From IMG/VR virus record IMGVR_UViG_3300009285_006588, positions 1 to 20,213 of that record: a stretch of DNA of 20,213 bases; one strand, written 5' to 3'. Each line of letters begins with the position of its first letter. The first letter of the stretch is position 1. Both the position numbers and the translations under genes were made by a program. The notes beneath the pieces were generated by a model that saw nothing but the letters and a program-made list of their open reading frames with translations, ran no database searches and was not told the DNA's origin. Origin of the DNA: a virus. This document shows, one piece after another, positions 1 through 6,766 of this stretch.

Positions 1-200
1 GGATGCTCCACATACAGCAACCCTCCGCCTTCGTTCCGTACAGCATGCACTTGCTCCAACCACGCCAATACCTCCGAAGGGCCTTCGGCAGATCCCTCAA
101 ACTCCGAACCCGAATCGTCCGGAATAGTGACAAACACAGCCTGCGCTTCATCTTCAGTAGCTACCGTCGCCCACGGCAATGACCACGTTACCTCGTCCAC
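1..200 (-). CDS. Partial hypothetical protein, C-terminus beyond the left edge
   Basis: Leftward open frame of 66 codons that runs out of the window. I chose a GTG start at 200-198 because a run of eight G lies about 5 nt upstream on the coding strand and no in-frame ATG or GTG is found before the upstream stop. The protein begins MDEVTWSLPWATVATEDEAQ and is acidic, with a Ser/Gly/Glu-rich stretch in the middle. It lies 85 nt downstream of the small Gly/Arg-rich gene on the same strand, with a strong hairpin between them. I do not recognise a family, and the missing end prevents more. The frame is supported by its RBS and its position in the leftward gene run. Confidence 0.6.
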   Translation of the reverse strand, partial: MDEVTWSLPWATVATEDEAQAVFVTIPDDSGSEFEGSAEGPSEVLAWLEQVHAVRNEGGGLLYVEH

Positions 201-224
201 GTTGCCCCCCCCTGTAATATTTAA

Positions 225-263
225 GGGGGAGGAGAGAAGCGTAAGTCACTTCCCTCCTCCCCC
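225..263. repeat. Strong intergenic hairpin between leftward genes
   Basis: Arms 225-239 and 249-263 are complementary over 15 bp with a single mismatch and a 9-nt loop. The first ten base pairs are perfect (GGGGGAGGAG against CTCCTCCCCC). Neither strand has a T-run after the stem, so it is not a textbook intrinsic terminator. It sits between the stop at 286 and the GTG at 200, so it could protect or attenuate leftward mRNA, or expose the G-rich RBS conditionally. Confidence 0.6.
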
Positions 264-285
264 CACTAAGGCTCAATGCACTCAA

Positions 286-468
286 CTACCCGCGCCGCGC
301 TCTTGTCCTACCGCCCGCTGCTCCACGAGTTCCGCGCCCCTGGTTGACTGCGCCTGGGCCAGCAATATTTCGCACAGCCGCACGCGCCATCTCACGAGGC
401 ACACCAGCGCGCTCCATCACTCGCTGTCCCGTGCCGCCTGCTCCGCCACGGAAGTATACTCCGTTCAT
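286..468 (-). CDS. Small Gly/Arg-rich hypothetical protein (60 aa)
   Basis: Sixty codons starting MNGVYFRGGAGGTGQRVMER and ending in a tail rich in Gly, Ala and Arg. The ATG at 468-466 is preceded by AAGGGGGGTGA about 8 nt upstream, a strong ribosome binding site. The gene starts only 26 nt after the stop of the ParB/DUF4417 gene, which supports co-transcription. The highly basic, low-complexity composition (RGG/GRG-like tracts) suggests nucleic acid or anionic-partner binding, but this is inference. No family recognised. Overlapping frames on the other strand lack an RBS and look like shadows of this GC-rich stretch. Confidence 0.6.
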   Translation of the reverse strand: MNGVYFRGGAGGTGQRVMERAGVPREMARAAVRNIAGPGAVNQGRGTRGAAGGRTRARRG

Positions 469-494
469 ACTTACTCACCCCCCTTCATTGAACG

Positions 495-1757
495 CTACCA
501 ACCAGCAACCTTCTTGTTCTTGCTACGATGCAGAGTACTGATAGACGGAATAATACGATACTCTGGCCCACCTGGCAAGTGAGTCCGAAGATGATCCTCG
601 CTTCCTGCGCCCCCGTAAATTATCACCCCATCCGGCCTTAACTTACCTACCGCCTCCTCCATCATCCGATAGAACATCCCCCTCTGCTCAAACGAATCCT
701 TAGACGCAGTCCGGCCATAAACCGTATTCACTTGCACCGCTATGACAGGGCTTCCAATTGGTATACCGAAATACTGCCATCCAGTCACACGAGGATCAAG
801 CGGATCTACTAAGTGTAGCTTGGGAACTACCTTGAAACCAGCTTCTTGAAAATACCTAGCCATGTACATGCACTTGAAATGCCCATAGTACTGTATTACA
901 AGAGGAGCGTCTCTGTAAAAAGTAAAGTCAGGAGCTACGACCTGCCCCCACTCATACCGCTGCATCCTTGCTACAGCACCAGACGGCGAATCCCAAATAC
1001 CAGAAAAAACCTCATCTTCCTCAAAGAAACACAACGTCGCCCCTCGTGTACAATCAGGAGTACAAACCGACCTCCTGTGCTCCCCCCAAGTAAACACGCA
1101 CTCCGATGGTGACGACTCCATCGGCTCTCGACGGTTCCATGGTACACTAGGTAAAATATCTCCCAGTGCCTCAGGCAACAGATAGGGAATACCAAGAGAA
1201 TTGCTCGACGGGAACTGAGTATCGTCACGGCGAATTACAATATCGATGTTGCTTACCTGCTCTAGCCCAGTTGCCTTCTCATACGTTGCCGCATCGCCCT
1301 CACGCGCCCGCTCTTGCACAGCTACCACATCGGACACAACCAGCTTAGGCTCCAAATCCCCAAGACCCTTGAAGTCAAACCCCGTCAAGTCCATATCGAA
1401 GCTGATGCTAGAAAGATGCCGAAGCTCCTCCTTCAGCAATGCCTCGTCCCACACCCCGTCCGTCGAGATCTTGTTGTCAGCAATGATAACAGCGCGCTTC
1501 TCATCATCCGTCAATCCACCCAGGATAATACATGGCACCGTCTGTAGGCCAAGTTCCTTGGCCGCCTGCAAACGCCCGTGGCCGGCAATAACGCCGCCTT
1601 CAGGATCTATGAGCAGGGGATTGGTAAACCCGATCCCCTGAATATTAGCCTTGAGTTCTTCGATCTGTCGCTTGGGGTGCTTACGCGGGTTGCGGGCATA
1701 GGGCCTGAGAGAGCCCAGAGGCCGCATCTCTACTTGGTATGTCGTCTGAAGAGGCAT
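495..1757 (-). CDS. ParB-like domain fused to DUF4417 domain (420 aa)
   Basis: Residues about 10-135 form a ParB/sulfiredoxin-type domain: the segment SLRPYARNPRKHPKRQIEEL, then VIAGHGRLQAAKELGL (the GxGR box) and the ADNKI..GVWDEALLKEEL helix. This is the version normally found N-terminal to phage DNA methyltransferases. Here no methyltransferase follows. Residues about 195-400 instead match my memory of DUF4417: a DFTFYRDAPLVIQYY segment, an alternative-region search-type segment GFKVVPKLHL and a VNTVYGR segment. A Cys/Glu-rich part (VCTPDCTRG) lies between them. There is no strong SD before the ATG at 1757. The function of DUF4417 is unknown; a ParB-like nucleotide or DNA-binding module guiding it is inference. 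The gene heads the leftward operon, divergent from all downstream genes. Confidence 0.8.
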   Translation of the reverse strand: MPLQTTYQVEMRPLGSLRPYARNPRKHPKRQIEELKANIQGIGFTNPLLIDPEGGVIAGHGRLQAAKELGLQTVPCIILGGLTDDEKRAVIIADNKISTDGVWDEALLKEELRHLSSISFDMDLTGFDFKGLGDLEPKLVVSDVVAVQERAREGDAATYEKATGLEQVSNIDIVIRRDDTQFPSSNSLGIPYLLPEALGDILPSVPWNRREPMESSPSECVFTWGEHRRSVCTPDCTRGATLCFFEEDEVFSGIWDSPSGAVARMQRYEWGQVVAPDFTFYRDAPLVIQYYGHFKCMYMARYFQEAGFKVVPKLHLVDPLDPRVTGWQYFGIPIGSPVIAVQVNTVYGRTASKDSFEQRGMFYRMMEEAVGKLRPDGVIIYGGAGSEDHLRTHLPGGPEYRIIPSISTLHRSKNKKVAGW

Positions 1758-1787
1758 CGCACTATAGATAATCGGAGAGTCGGTAGT

Positions 1788-1810
1788 CTATCCTGCCAAA
1801 CTGACAAGAT
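1788..1810 (-). repeat. Third, degenerate copy of the CTATCCTG hairpin element
   Basis: Read on the minus strand, this site matches the element found twice at 11003-11029 and 11052-11078. It has the core TGTCAGTTT followed by GGCAGGATAG, one base missing from the loop and changes in the outer stem. It lies 31 bp upstream of the leftward ParB/DUF4417 start, in the same orientation relative to its gene as the other two copies are to the SSB gene. The weakened stem but kept core suggests a protein or RNA recognition site rather than only a terminator. Confidence 0.55.
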
Positions 1811-1852
1811 GGGCCATGCGAAGCCTCGGCATCCCCTATGCCATCTCCAAGG

Positions 1853-1923
1853 GCCATCGTAACTTCAATAGAAACAATAGCTTACGTAAGCCATCGTAAC
1901 TTCAATAGAAACAATAGCTTACG
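1853..1923. repeat. Tandem 37-bp direct repeat with internal CAATAG repeats
   Basis: Copy one is 1853-1889. Copy two, 1890-1923, is identical over 34 bp. Each copy holds two CAATAG hexamers separated by AAA, giving four hexamers in all. The junction creates a perfect palindrome CTTACGTAAG (1881-1890). The array sits about 45 bp upstream of the rightward promoter's -35 box, where an activator or repressor array or replication iterons would fit. It is too short and spacer-less to be a CRISPR array. Confidence 0.85.
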
Positions 1924-1966
1924 GCACATACTCGGCAATACATCAACATGGGTCGCAAGTAAGTGC

Positions 1967-1995
1967 TTGACAAGTTCGTATCCCTATCGTATATT
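1967..1995 (+). promoter_or_regulatory. Rightward sigma70-type promoter P1
   Basis: A perfect -35 TTGACA (1967-1972), a 17-bp spacer and a -10 TATATT (1990-1995). The -35 is embedded in the small palindrome CTTGACAAG. It precedes the long rightward operon starting at 2090, leaving a leader of roughly 85-90 nt. The -10 context TCGTATATTT is shared with the promoter in front of the SSB gene. Confidence 0.8.
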
Positions 1996-2089
1996 TATAG
2001 AATGCCATATTGCCTCAGCCAAATCAATACGGCCGCCAAATAAAAGAAGCACCACAAGGCAACACTCAAACAAGATGCGAAAGGACCAC

Positions 2090-2374
2090 ATGTACATACT
2101 CAAGAAGATGCTCACTGACGGGAGGATCATCACAACAGAACAAGAGGTAGAGCCAGACCTACAACAACTCCAGGAAGCAGTCGGCGGCTATATCGAACTG
2201 CTGATGCTACCCGAAGGCGACCTTTACATCAACGAAGAAGGTAAGCTGTACAATCTGCCACAAAACCCCGTAGCCGAGAAGTTTTTTCTATCGCACGGCG
2301 GAATGCTGTTCCCCGGCGACTTCATCGTAGGAGACGCCATCTACATCACCTCCTCACCGGAGAAAATGACATGA
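2090..2374 (+). CDS. DUF3846 family protein (94 aa)
   Basis: The sequence has the features I associate with phage DUF3846 proteins: LQEAVGGYIELLMLP, then LYINEEGKLYNLPQNP and a C-terminal GDFIVGDAIYI segment. I chose the ATG at 2090 because GAAAGGA lies 5-6 nt upstream. An ATG at 2075 would add five residues with a weaker site. The stop overlaps the next ATG by 4 bp (ATGA, 2371-2374), so translation is probably coupled. Function is unknown; the family is a common small early protein in phages and mobile elements. First gene behind promoter P1. Confidence 0.75.
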   Translation: MYILKKMLTDGRIITTEQEVEPDLQQLQEAVGGYIELLMLPEGDLYINEEGKLYNLPQNPVAEKFFLSHGGMLFPGDFIVGDAIYITSSPEKMT

Positions 2375-2661
2375 ACTTTCTCTTCGATGTTGAAACAAGC
2401 AGCGGGAAGCGTATTACGCTACACCAGATCCCCAGACAACCCAAGCTAGTCCTATCACTATGGATGAAATCGAAAAAACTTGAAGATGACATAGTCTTGT
2501 CACCCACATACGTCGCCATGCTGGCGCATGCGCTCGACACAGTGGCAGCAAGATGCCCCCCCAAGAAAAGACTAACGACACAACAGTACTCAGAAATCTC
2601 CGAGCAACTGGACACGGTAATCAACCTCATCGATAACGTCTATGATTGCCTGAATGAATAG
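2371..2661 (+). CDS. Hypothetical protein (96 aa)
   Basis: Begins MNFLFDVETSSGKRITLHQI. The N-terminal half looks beta-rich and the C-terminal half helical (LAHALDTVAARCPP, then SEISEQLDTVINLIDNVYD). The start is fixed by the ATGA overlap with the DUF3846 gene and by GGAGA about 7 nt upstream. The end overlaps the next gene by 8 nt. It has two Cys-free halves apart from single cysteines, no membrane segment and no catalytic motif that I recognise. Operon position suggests a small early accessory protein; no function is assigned. Confidence 0.75.
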   Translation: MNFLFDVETSSGKRITLHQIPRQPKLVLSLWMKSKKLEDDIVLSPTYVAMLAHALDTVAARCPPKKRLTTQQYSEISEQLDTVINLIDNVYDCLNE

Positions 2662-2926
2662 CATGGACCTCTCCGAAGTAGCCTACACTGAAACTCGCGC
2701 CGCACTCAGGACGATTCTTGCAAGCGGCGGCAGCGAATGGGATCTCGAAACGGCACTGATCCAAAGCCTGATCTTCAACCGCTCCAACGCCGTGATTGCT
2801 GCGTGCATCGATGAAATCATAGAGCTTAAACAAAACTGCGGTGACGGTTCAGGAATGATGGCTCGACACGAAATGGCCGCCGCATTCAACGAACGCGGAC
2901 TCCACGCCAGACTCGAAAGGAGATAA
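2654..2926 (+). CDS. Hypothetical helical protein (90 aa)
   Basis: Begins MNSMDLSEVAYTETRAALRT. It is predicted mainly helical, with an Ala/Glu/Arg-rich character and no cysteine pairs or membrane segment. The ATG at 2654 overlaps the previous gene. A second ATG at 2663, directly after the previous stop, is an equally possible start since neither has a clear SD. Followed after 6 nt by a very small basic gene. Family not recognised. Coding confidence comes from operon continuity and the poor quality of competing frames. Confidence 0.65.
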   Translation: MNSMDLSEVAYTETRAALRTILASGGSEWDLETALIQSLIFNRSNAVIAACIDEIIELKQNCGDGSGMMARHEMAAAFNERGLHARLERR

Positions 2927-2932
2927 CCACAA

Positions 2933-3094
2933 ATGAAACAGTCGCCATTTGCCTACATGCGCCGCGCCTTAGGCCGCGGCGCACAAATTGTCGAGATCCA
3001 CAAAAAGAATCGCCCCGACCGCACCAAACTTCGCCGCGCCAAGAAAGCAGCCCGCCAGCAACAAGCAACCAGCCGACGTATAAACCGCAAGTAA
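2933..3094 (+). CDS. Small highly basic protein (53 aa)
   Basis: Fifty-three codons beginning MKQSPFAYMRRALGRGAQIV. The C-terminal half is dominated by Arg and Lys (KKNRPDRTKLRRAKKAARQQ). AAAGGAG lies 8-9 nt before the ATG, a strong ribosome binding site, and the gene fills the space between its neighbours exactly. Net charge is strongly positive, so binding to DNA, RNA or an acidic partner is likely, but this is inference from composition. No known domain. The frame on the opposite strand has no RBS and is a shadow. Confidence 0.75.
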   Translation: MKQSPFAYMRRALGRGAQIVEIHKKNRPDRTKLRRAKKAARQQQATSRRINRK

Positions 3095-3114
3095 CGTCGC
3101 CCAGGAGGCTTCAC

Positions 3115-3402
3115 ATGTCCATCCGCCTGCATCCTGAATATGGTGTCAATCCCACCATCCCAACATGCTTCTACTGCGGCGAATCAAAAAACGAGATCAT
3201 CCTGCTGGGCCCCGCCAGCAAAAAGATCACCGGCCAAGATGAAGCACCAATGCACGGACCGGTCTTCGACCTCGAACCGTGCGACAAATGCCGCGAGTAC
3301 ATGAACCAGGGAATCATCCTAATCGGCGTCGATGAGGCCCGCATTCACAACAAGGACGATCCATGGCGCACCGGCGAGTTTCTAGTTGTGTCCGAAACTT
3401 AG
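3115..3402 (+). CDS. Phage zinc-ribbon-like protein (95 aa)
   Basis: Two CxxC knuckles, Cys18/Cys21 (CFYC) and Cys56/Cys59 (CDKC), are spaced as in a zinc ribbon, with a beta-rich region between them (EIILLGPASKK) and after them (GIILIGVDEAR). An AGGAGG site lies 7 nt upstream of the ATG. The opening MSIRLHPEYGVNPTIPTCFYCGE resembles, from memory, a family of short orphan proteins common in phages and plasmids. Function is unknown. Zinc binding is inferred from the cysteine pattern; no catalytic residues are seen. A gap of 137 nt without a clear gene follows. Confidence 0.8.
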   Translation: MSIRLHPEYGVNPTIPTCFYCGESKNEIILLGPASKKITGQDEAPMHGPVFDLEPCDKCREYMNQGIILIGVDEARIHNKDDPWRTGEFLVVSET

Positions 3403-3539
3403 ATCAGACGCTCCATTCGACAAGACAACTTGCGTGACGACATCTTGGCACATCGAATGGCCTTTGTGCCATCCGCAATAGCACAACAGTTACTCACCAG
3501 CCACCAATCAGCTGCAAGCAACTGCCACGAGGAGCCCGT

Positions 3540-3728
3540 ATGACCCGCGAGGCCGCCATGGAATCGGCCCGACAGATGTCCACATACCCACAAGTACACT
3601 GCGCCCAGTGCGTTGTCGAGGTCGGCAAACAGTTCCACATCATCGGAAAACCATACGTCAAAGCTGAGTTCCACATTATTGCCACATTTCGCGACGGAAA
3701 GGAAGTAACATGCCCAAACTCGCCCTAA
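3540..3728 (+). CDS. Small CxxC protein (62 aa)
   Basis: Begins MTREAAMESARQMSTYPQVH and carries one CAQC pair (Cys21/Cys24) plus a single Cys near the C-terminus (Cys58). The remainder is beta-rich (FHIIGKPYVKAEFHIIATF). GAGGAG is placed 6-7 nt before the ATG. The end overlaps the next gene by 19 nt. Possible half zinc-binding site, perhaps dimeric; function not recognised. The 137 nt before it hold only a weak 6-bp inverted repeat (3446-3471) and no convincing promoter. Confidence 0.7.
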   Translation: MTREAAMESARQMSTYPQVHCAQCVVEVGKQFHIIGKPYVKAEFHIIATFRDGKEVTCPNSP

Positions 3729-4159
3729 ACTTCGACCCGCAGACCAGCATCTGTTTGCGTGAGCCAAACTCCAACTCCATCGAAGCAGACGTGGTAACGG
3801 CGTTCACTGAAGAAGAATGCTTCGGACACAAGCACTCGGAGATCGCAAAGTACCGAACCCACGAATGGTACCTATGCCGATACCCTCGACTTTGCGCCCA
3901 CGTCATCTGCGAATCGCTGGGATACGCCACCCCCTTGAGGGCCGCCAGCATCGTCAAGAACGCCCACGAAAGAGAAGAAGAATGGTGCGAATGGGTTTTC
4001 TCCTGCTACAATCGAGATCCCAAGATTCCCGTTTCGGGCGCCTTCAGACACCGTCGCACTCATTCTGGCTTCATGTCTGAGTACCGACTTGCCATCGCTC
4101 TCGTTCGCGATGCCATTAACAATGGCGAACGTCCTGACATGTTCGCCTCATGGTTCTGA
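3710..4159 (+). CDS. Hypothetical protein with Cys/His/Trp-rich centre (149 aa)
   Basis: Begins MPKLALNFDPQTSICLREPN, with GGAAAGGAAG just upstream of the ATG. The middle (ECFGHKHSEIAKYRTHEWYLCRYPRLCAHVICESLGYATP) is rich in Cys, His and aromatic residues and could bind a metal. The C-terminal third is basic, then helical (EYRLAIALVRDAINNGERPD). No transmembrane segment. I do not recognise a family. It overlaps its upstream neighbour and ends 12 nt before the DUF6927-like gene, so it belongs to the same operon. Opposite-strand frames here are shadows. Confidence 0.7.
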   Translation: MPKLALNFDPQTSICLREPNSNSIEADVVTAFTEEECFGHKHSEIAKYRTHEWYLCRYPRLCAHVICESLGYATPLRAASIVKNAHEREEEWCEWVFSCYNRDPKIPVSGAFRHRRTHSGFMSEYRLAIALVRDAINNGERPDMFASWF

Positions 4160-4171
4160 AAGAAGCCTACA

Positions 4172-4528
4172 ATGGGATGGACGTTTACCTTCCGACCATC
4201 TGGACAAAGCACTCGCGACTTCTTCGCATCGGAGTTTTCCGGCGAGACGGGTGAAGTGCTGGACGTTGCCGCGCCGAAAAGCGGAGAGGTGTACGTAGCC
4301 TACCGTCAGAAAGGCGGCAAGGTGCTCTGCATCGCTTGCCTCACCAAGGGCAAAAGCGGCAGCCAGTTCGGCTACAAAGACATGAGCGAAAGTATGGGAC
4401 CACACATGTATCACTGCCCCAAGCGTGTTCTCGACAAGCTCTCACCGGCTGCCGAAATCTTCACAGGAAAAGCATTGGAGTACGCTCTCTCCTGGAGATC
4501 CCAACAGCCCCACCCGCGATACGACTGA
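4172..4528 (+). CDS. DUF6927-like protein (118 aa)
   Basis: The opening MGWTFTFRPSGQSTRDFFAS, the central VYVAYRQKGGKVLCIACLTK and the later FGYKDMSESMGPHMYHCPKR match the pattern I remember for DUF6927-like phage proteins (MGW start, YK-M-E-MGP, then a C-P pair). Length is about normal for this group. The RBS is weak (GAAAGAAG). The C-terminal end runs close to the helicase start, leaving 13 nt. Function unknown. The family assignment is from memory of the motif, not from a search; that the gene is real is much surer. Confidence 0.7.
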   Translation: MGWTFTFRPSGQSTRDFFASEFSGETGEVLDVAAPKSGEVYVAYRQKGGKVLCIACLTKGKSGSQFGYKDMSESMGPHMYHCPKRVLDKLSPAAEIFTGKALEYALSWRSQQPHPRYD

Positions 4529-4541
4529 CGGAGCCCCCATC

Positions 4542-6488
4542 ATGTCAGACCTCAACTCAGAACAAAAACGCGCCATTCAGCTCCACCACGGCACAGTATG
4601 CGTCATCGCTGGGGCCGGTAGCGGTAAGACGCGTGTACTCGTAGAGCGCATCGCGAGAATGATCGAGTCCGGCATCTCACCCCACGACATCTTGGCCTTC
4701 ACCTTCACCAAGAAAGCCGCGGCTGAAATGCAGGAACGCATCGAGAAGGCCGTCGGAGCCGCCGCCTACGACCTCACCGTCGGCACAATCCACGCCACGC
4801 TCTGGCATATCCTACAAGAACACCCCGACAAGATTCCCGGCTACCGATACGGCATGGCGATCATGCGCGATTGGCAGCAGCGTAAGATCATCAAGGACAT
4901 CCACGAAGAGAACCACCTATCGGCTGAAGATCCTCTGGCATGCCGTCTCATTATTGGCAATGCCAAAAACCGAATGCTCCACCCAGGTAACGAGTTCACC
5001 GCATGGCTCGCAAGACGCGACTTCACCGCCAAAGTAATCGACTACCTTCACTTCGTGTACTCCGAGTACGAGGCGCGCAAACGCAAAGAACGGTTGATTG
5101 ACTTCGACGACATGCTCCTACTGACGCACGACATGTTTATCGAGCACGAATGCGTTCTGCAAAAATGGCAAAGCCGATGGAGCTACGTCAGCGTGGACGA
5201 GTACCAAGACATCAACCCCGTACAAGAATCTGTCATTGACATGCTCACAGCAGAGCACGGAAACTTGTTCGTGGTGGGAGACGCAAGACAATCCGTCTAC
5301 GCCTTTAGGGCAAGCGATCCCGGATTCATACTCAACTTCCCCAACAAGTATCCGAACGCCGTAATCGTCAGGCTCGACCGCAACTATCGATGCGGTGAAG
5401 AAATCTTGACACACGCCAACCGCCTGATCGCTAACAACGATGAAGGGCGAGAGCCGATGATCTGCGAGTCTGGGCTACGGGGAGAGGTGATCGTCATGCC
5501 ATCGTGGGACACAAACGAAGACGAAGCCGACGCGGTGGGCGTGCAGATCGAGGCATACGACGGAGAATACAAGGACATCGCCGTGCTGTACCGATGCAAC
5601 CATCAAAGCCGAACCGTAGAAGACGCGCTTATCCGTCGCCAGATACCGTACGAAATCATCGGATCGGAAGGCTTCTACGGCCGCGCCGAGATCAAAGATA
5701 TGATCGCCTATATGGAGGTGGCAGCGACGCTCGATAAGCTCAAGGATTGGGCACAGTTTGAACGCATCGTCAATCGACCTACACGATTCCTGGGGAAAGC
5801 ATTCCTGGCTGAATGGAGCGCCGCCGCGAAGCGCAGTGGACCAGTATCATGCCTGAGCGAGTACTTCAGTTCGGTCAATCGGCGCAGCGCAGCCAATGTT
5901 CTGCGCCTGCAAGCAGAACTGCAAGATCTAAGCAAGCTGCTGGACAATCCAACCAAGTTCATCATGTACATCCGTAACAGTATGAAATACGACGAATGGT
6001 TTCTTGAGAATCGCTCAGACGAATCCATCGAAGAGATCGAGGCGCTGTCGAACCTCAACGAACTTTCAGCAGCAGCTGGCAACTTCACCTCCATTCCGGC
6101 AATGCTGAACTACATCCACGACGTTCAAAAGCGCAACGAACAAGAAACAAACGGCAACCGCGTCAAACTCATGTCTTTACATCGAGCAAAAGGGCTAGAG
6201 TTCCCTATCGTTTTTGTCACCGGCATGAGCGACGTACTGTTGCCCCACTCCAGATCAGAAGACCTCTGCGAAGAACGCCGGCTCATGTACGTTGGAGTCA
6301 CACGAGCCAAGAAAAAGCTCACGCTGTCGTACTACATGAACTACCGAAACCGAATTGTTGGCCCATCTCAATTCTTTGCCGAAATGGGGTTCCTAGTCAA
6401 TCCCGAGATGACGGAAGAGGTCGCGGGCGATAACTGGGAACACGACATCATCAGCGACGAGCGCGACATCAAGGACATGGACAACTAG
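4542..6488 (+). CDS. UvrD/PcrA/Rep-type superfamily 1 DNA helicase (648 aa)
   Basis: ATP-driven 3'-5' DNA helicase family involved in repair and fork or recombination intermediate processing. All SF1A motifs are visible: Q-motif LNSEQKRAI, Walker A GAGSGKT (about residue 24), Ia TFTKKAAAEMQERI, Walker B DEYQDIN (about 218), motif III GDARQSVYAFRAS (about 246), IV LDRNYRCGEEIL, V HRAKGLEFPIVFV (about 547) and VI MYVGVTRAKKKL (about 582). The ATG at 4542 gives the family-typical start just before the Q-motif. The longer frame from 4425 adds 39 residues that overlap the previous gene out of frame. It is slightly shorter than cellular UvrD/PcrA and lacks their C-terminal tail. All catalytic residues look intact. 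Confidence 0.95.
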   Translation: MSDLNSEQKRAIQLHHGTVCVIAGAGSGKTRVLVERIARMIESGISPHDILAFTFTKKAAAEMQERIEKAVGAAAYDLTVGTIHATLWHILQEHPDKIPGYRYGMAIMRDWQQRKIIKDIHEENHLSAEDPLACRLIIGNAKNRMLHPGNEFTAWLARRDFTAKVIDYLHFVYSEYEARKRKERLIDFDDMLLLTHDMFIEHECVLQKWQSRWSYVSVDEYQDINPVQESVIDMLTAEHGNLFVVGDARQSVYAFRASDPGFILNFPNKYPNAVIVRLDRNYRCGEEILTHANRLIANNDEGREPMICESGLRGEVIVMPSWDTNEDEADAVGVQIEAYDGEYKDIAVLYRCNHQSRTVEDALIRRQIPYEIIGSEGFYGRAEIKDMIAYMEVAATLDKLKDWAQFERIVNRPTRFLGKAFLAEWSAAAKRSGPVSCLSEYFSSVNRRSAANVLRLQAELQDLSKLLDNPTKFIMYIRNSMKYDEWFLENRSDESIEEIEALSNLNELSAAAGNFTSIPAMLNYIHDVQKRNEQETNGNRVKLMSLHRAKGLEFPIVFVTGMSDVLLPHSRSEDLCEERRLMYVGVTRAKKKLTLSYYMNYRNRIVGPSQFFAEMGFLVNPEMTEEVAGDNWEHDIISDERDIKDMDN

Positions 6489-6496
6489 AGAAACCC

Positions 6497-6766
6497 ATGA
6501 TAAAAACACTCATCACCCCAGCACGCAATTCAGCACGCCGAGCGCGAGAGATTGCACAATCCATCTGCCAGAACGGCAAATGCAACTATTGCGTCTACCA
6601 AAAAGCCATCTCCATCACAGGATGTATAGTTGAAACCCTTCCTGACAACTCTGGTAGCGGAATTCGTATCGGCATAAATAACCATTTCGCCTTATGGCTA
6701 CAGTTCGTTCCTCGCCAGTGTACCTGTAGCTGGCACAGCAAGAAGGATACCCATGAAAACCAATAA
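6497..6766 (+). CDS. Hypothetical Cys-rich protein (89 aa)
   Basis: Begins MIKTLITPARNSARRAREIA. The basic N-terminus leads into CQNGKCNYC (Cys24, 29, 32) and Cys43. A second CTC cluster sits near the C-terminus, giving six cysteines. This could be a metal site or disulfide set. The RBS is weak, but the gene starts 8 nt after the helicase stop and its end overlaps the next gene by 14 nt, which supports it. Family not recognised. Confidence 0.6.
   Translation: MIKTLITPARNSARRAREIAQSICQNGKCNYCVYQKAISITGCIVETLPDNSGSGIRIGINNHFALWLQFVPRQCTCSWHSKKDTHENQ

Larger units (their letters stand above)
1758..2089. promoter_or_regulatory. Divergent intergenic control region
   Basis: This 332-bp stretch separates the leftward from the rightward operon and has no convincing coding frame. 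It contains a degenerate copy of the CTATCCTG hairpin element (1788-1810), a small hairpin GGCAT/ATGCC (about 1828-1842), a 37-bp direct repeat (1853-1923) and a consensus-like rightward promoter (1967-1995). An open frame runs through it from 1838 into the DUF3846 gene, but that extension has no RBS and crosses the promoter and repeats. I therefore treat it as non-coding. Confidence 0.75.

Noticed and set aside
127-582. 151-codon rightward open frame at the left end
   Set aside because: It overlaps three well-supported leftward genes, has no RBS, and its Pro/Ser/Arg-rich composition is typical of a shadow frame.
1853-1923. CRISPR-like repeat pair containing a GAAAC string
   Set aside because: The two copies are separated by only 3 bp, with no spacer and no third copy, and no cas gene is present in the window.
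1838-2089. N-terminal extension of the DUF3846 gene to an ATG at 1838
   Set aside because: The extension runs through both direct repeats and the promoter and lacks a ribosome binding site; the start at 2090 has one.
3446-3471. Inverted repeat TGGCAC/GTGCCA in the 137-nt gap
   Set aside because: Only 6 bp arms with a 14-nt loop and no T-tract; expected by chance and not clearly functional.
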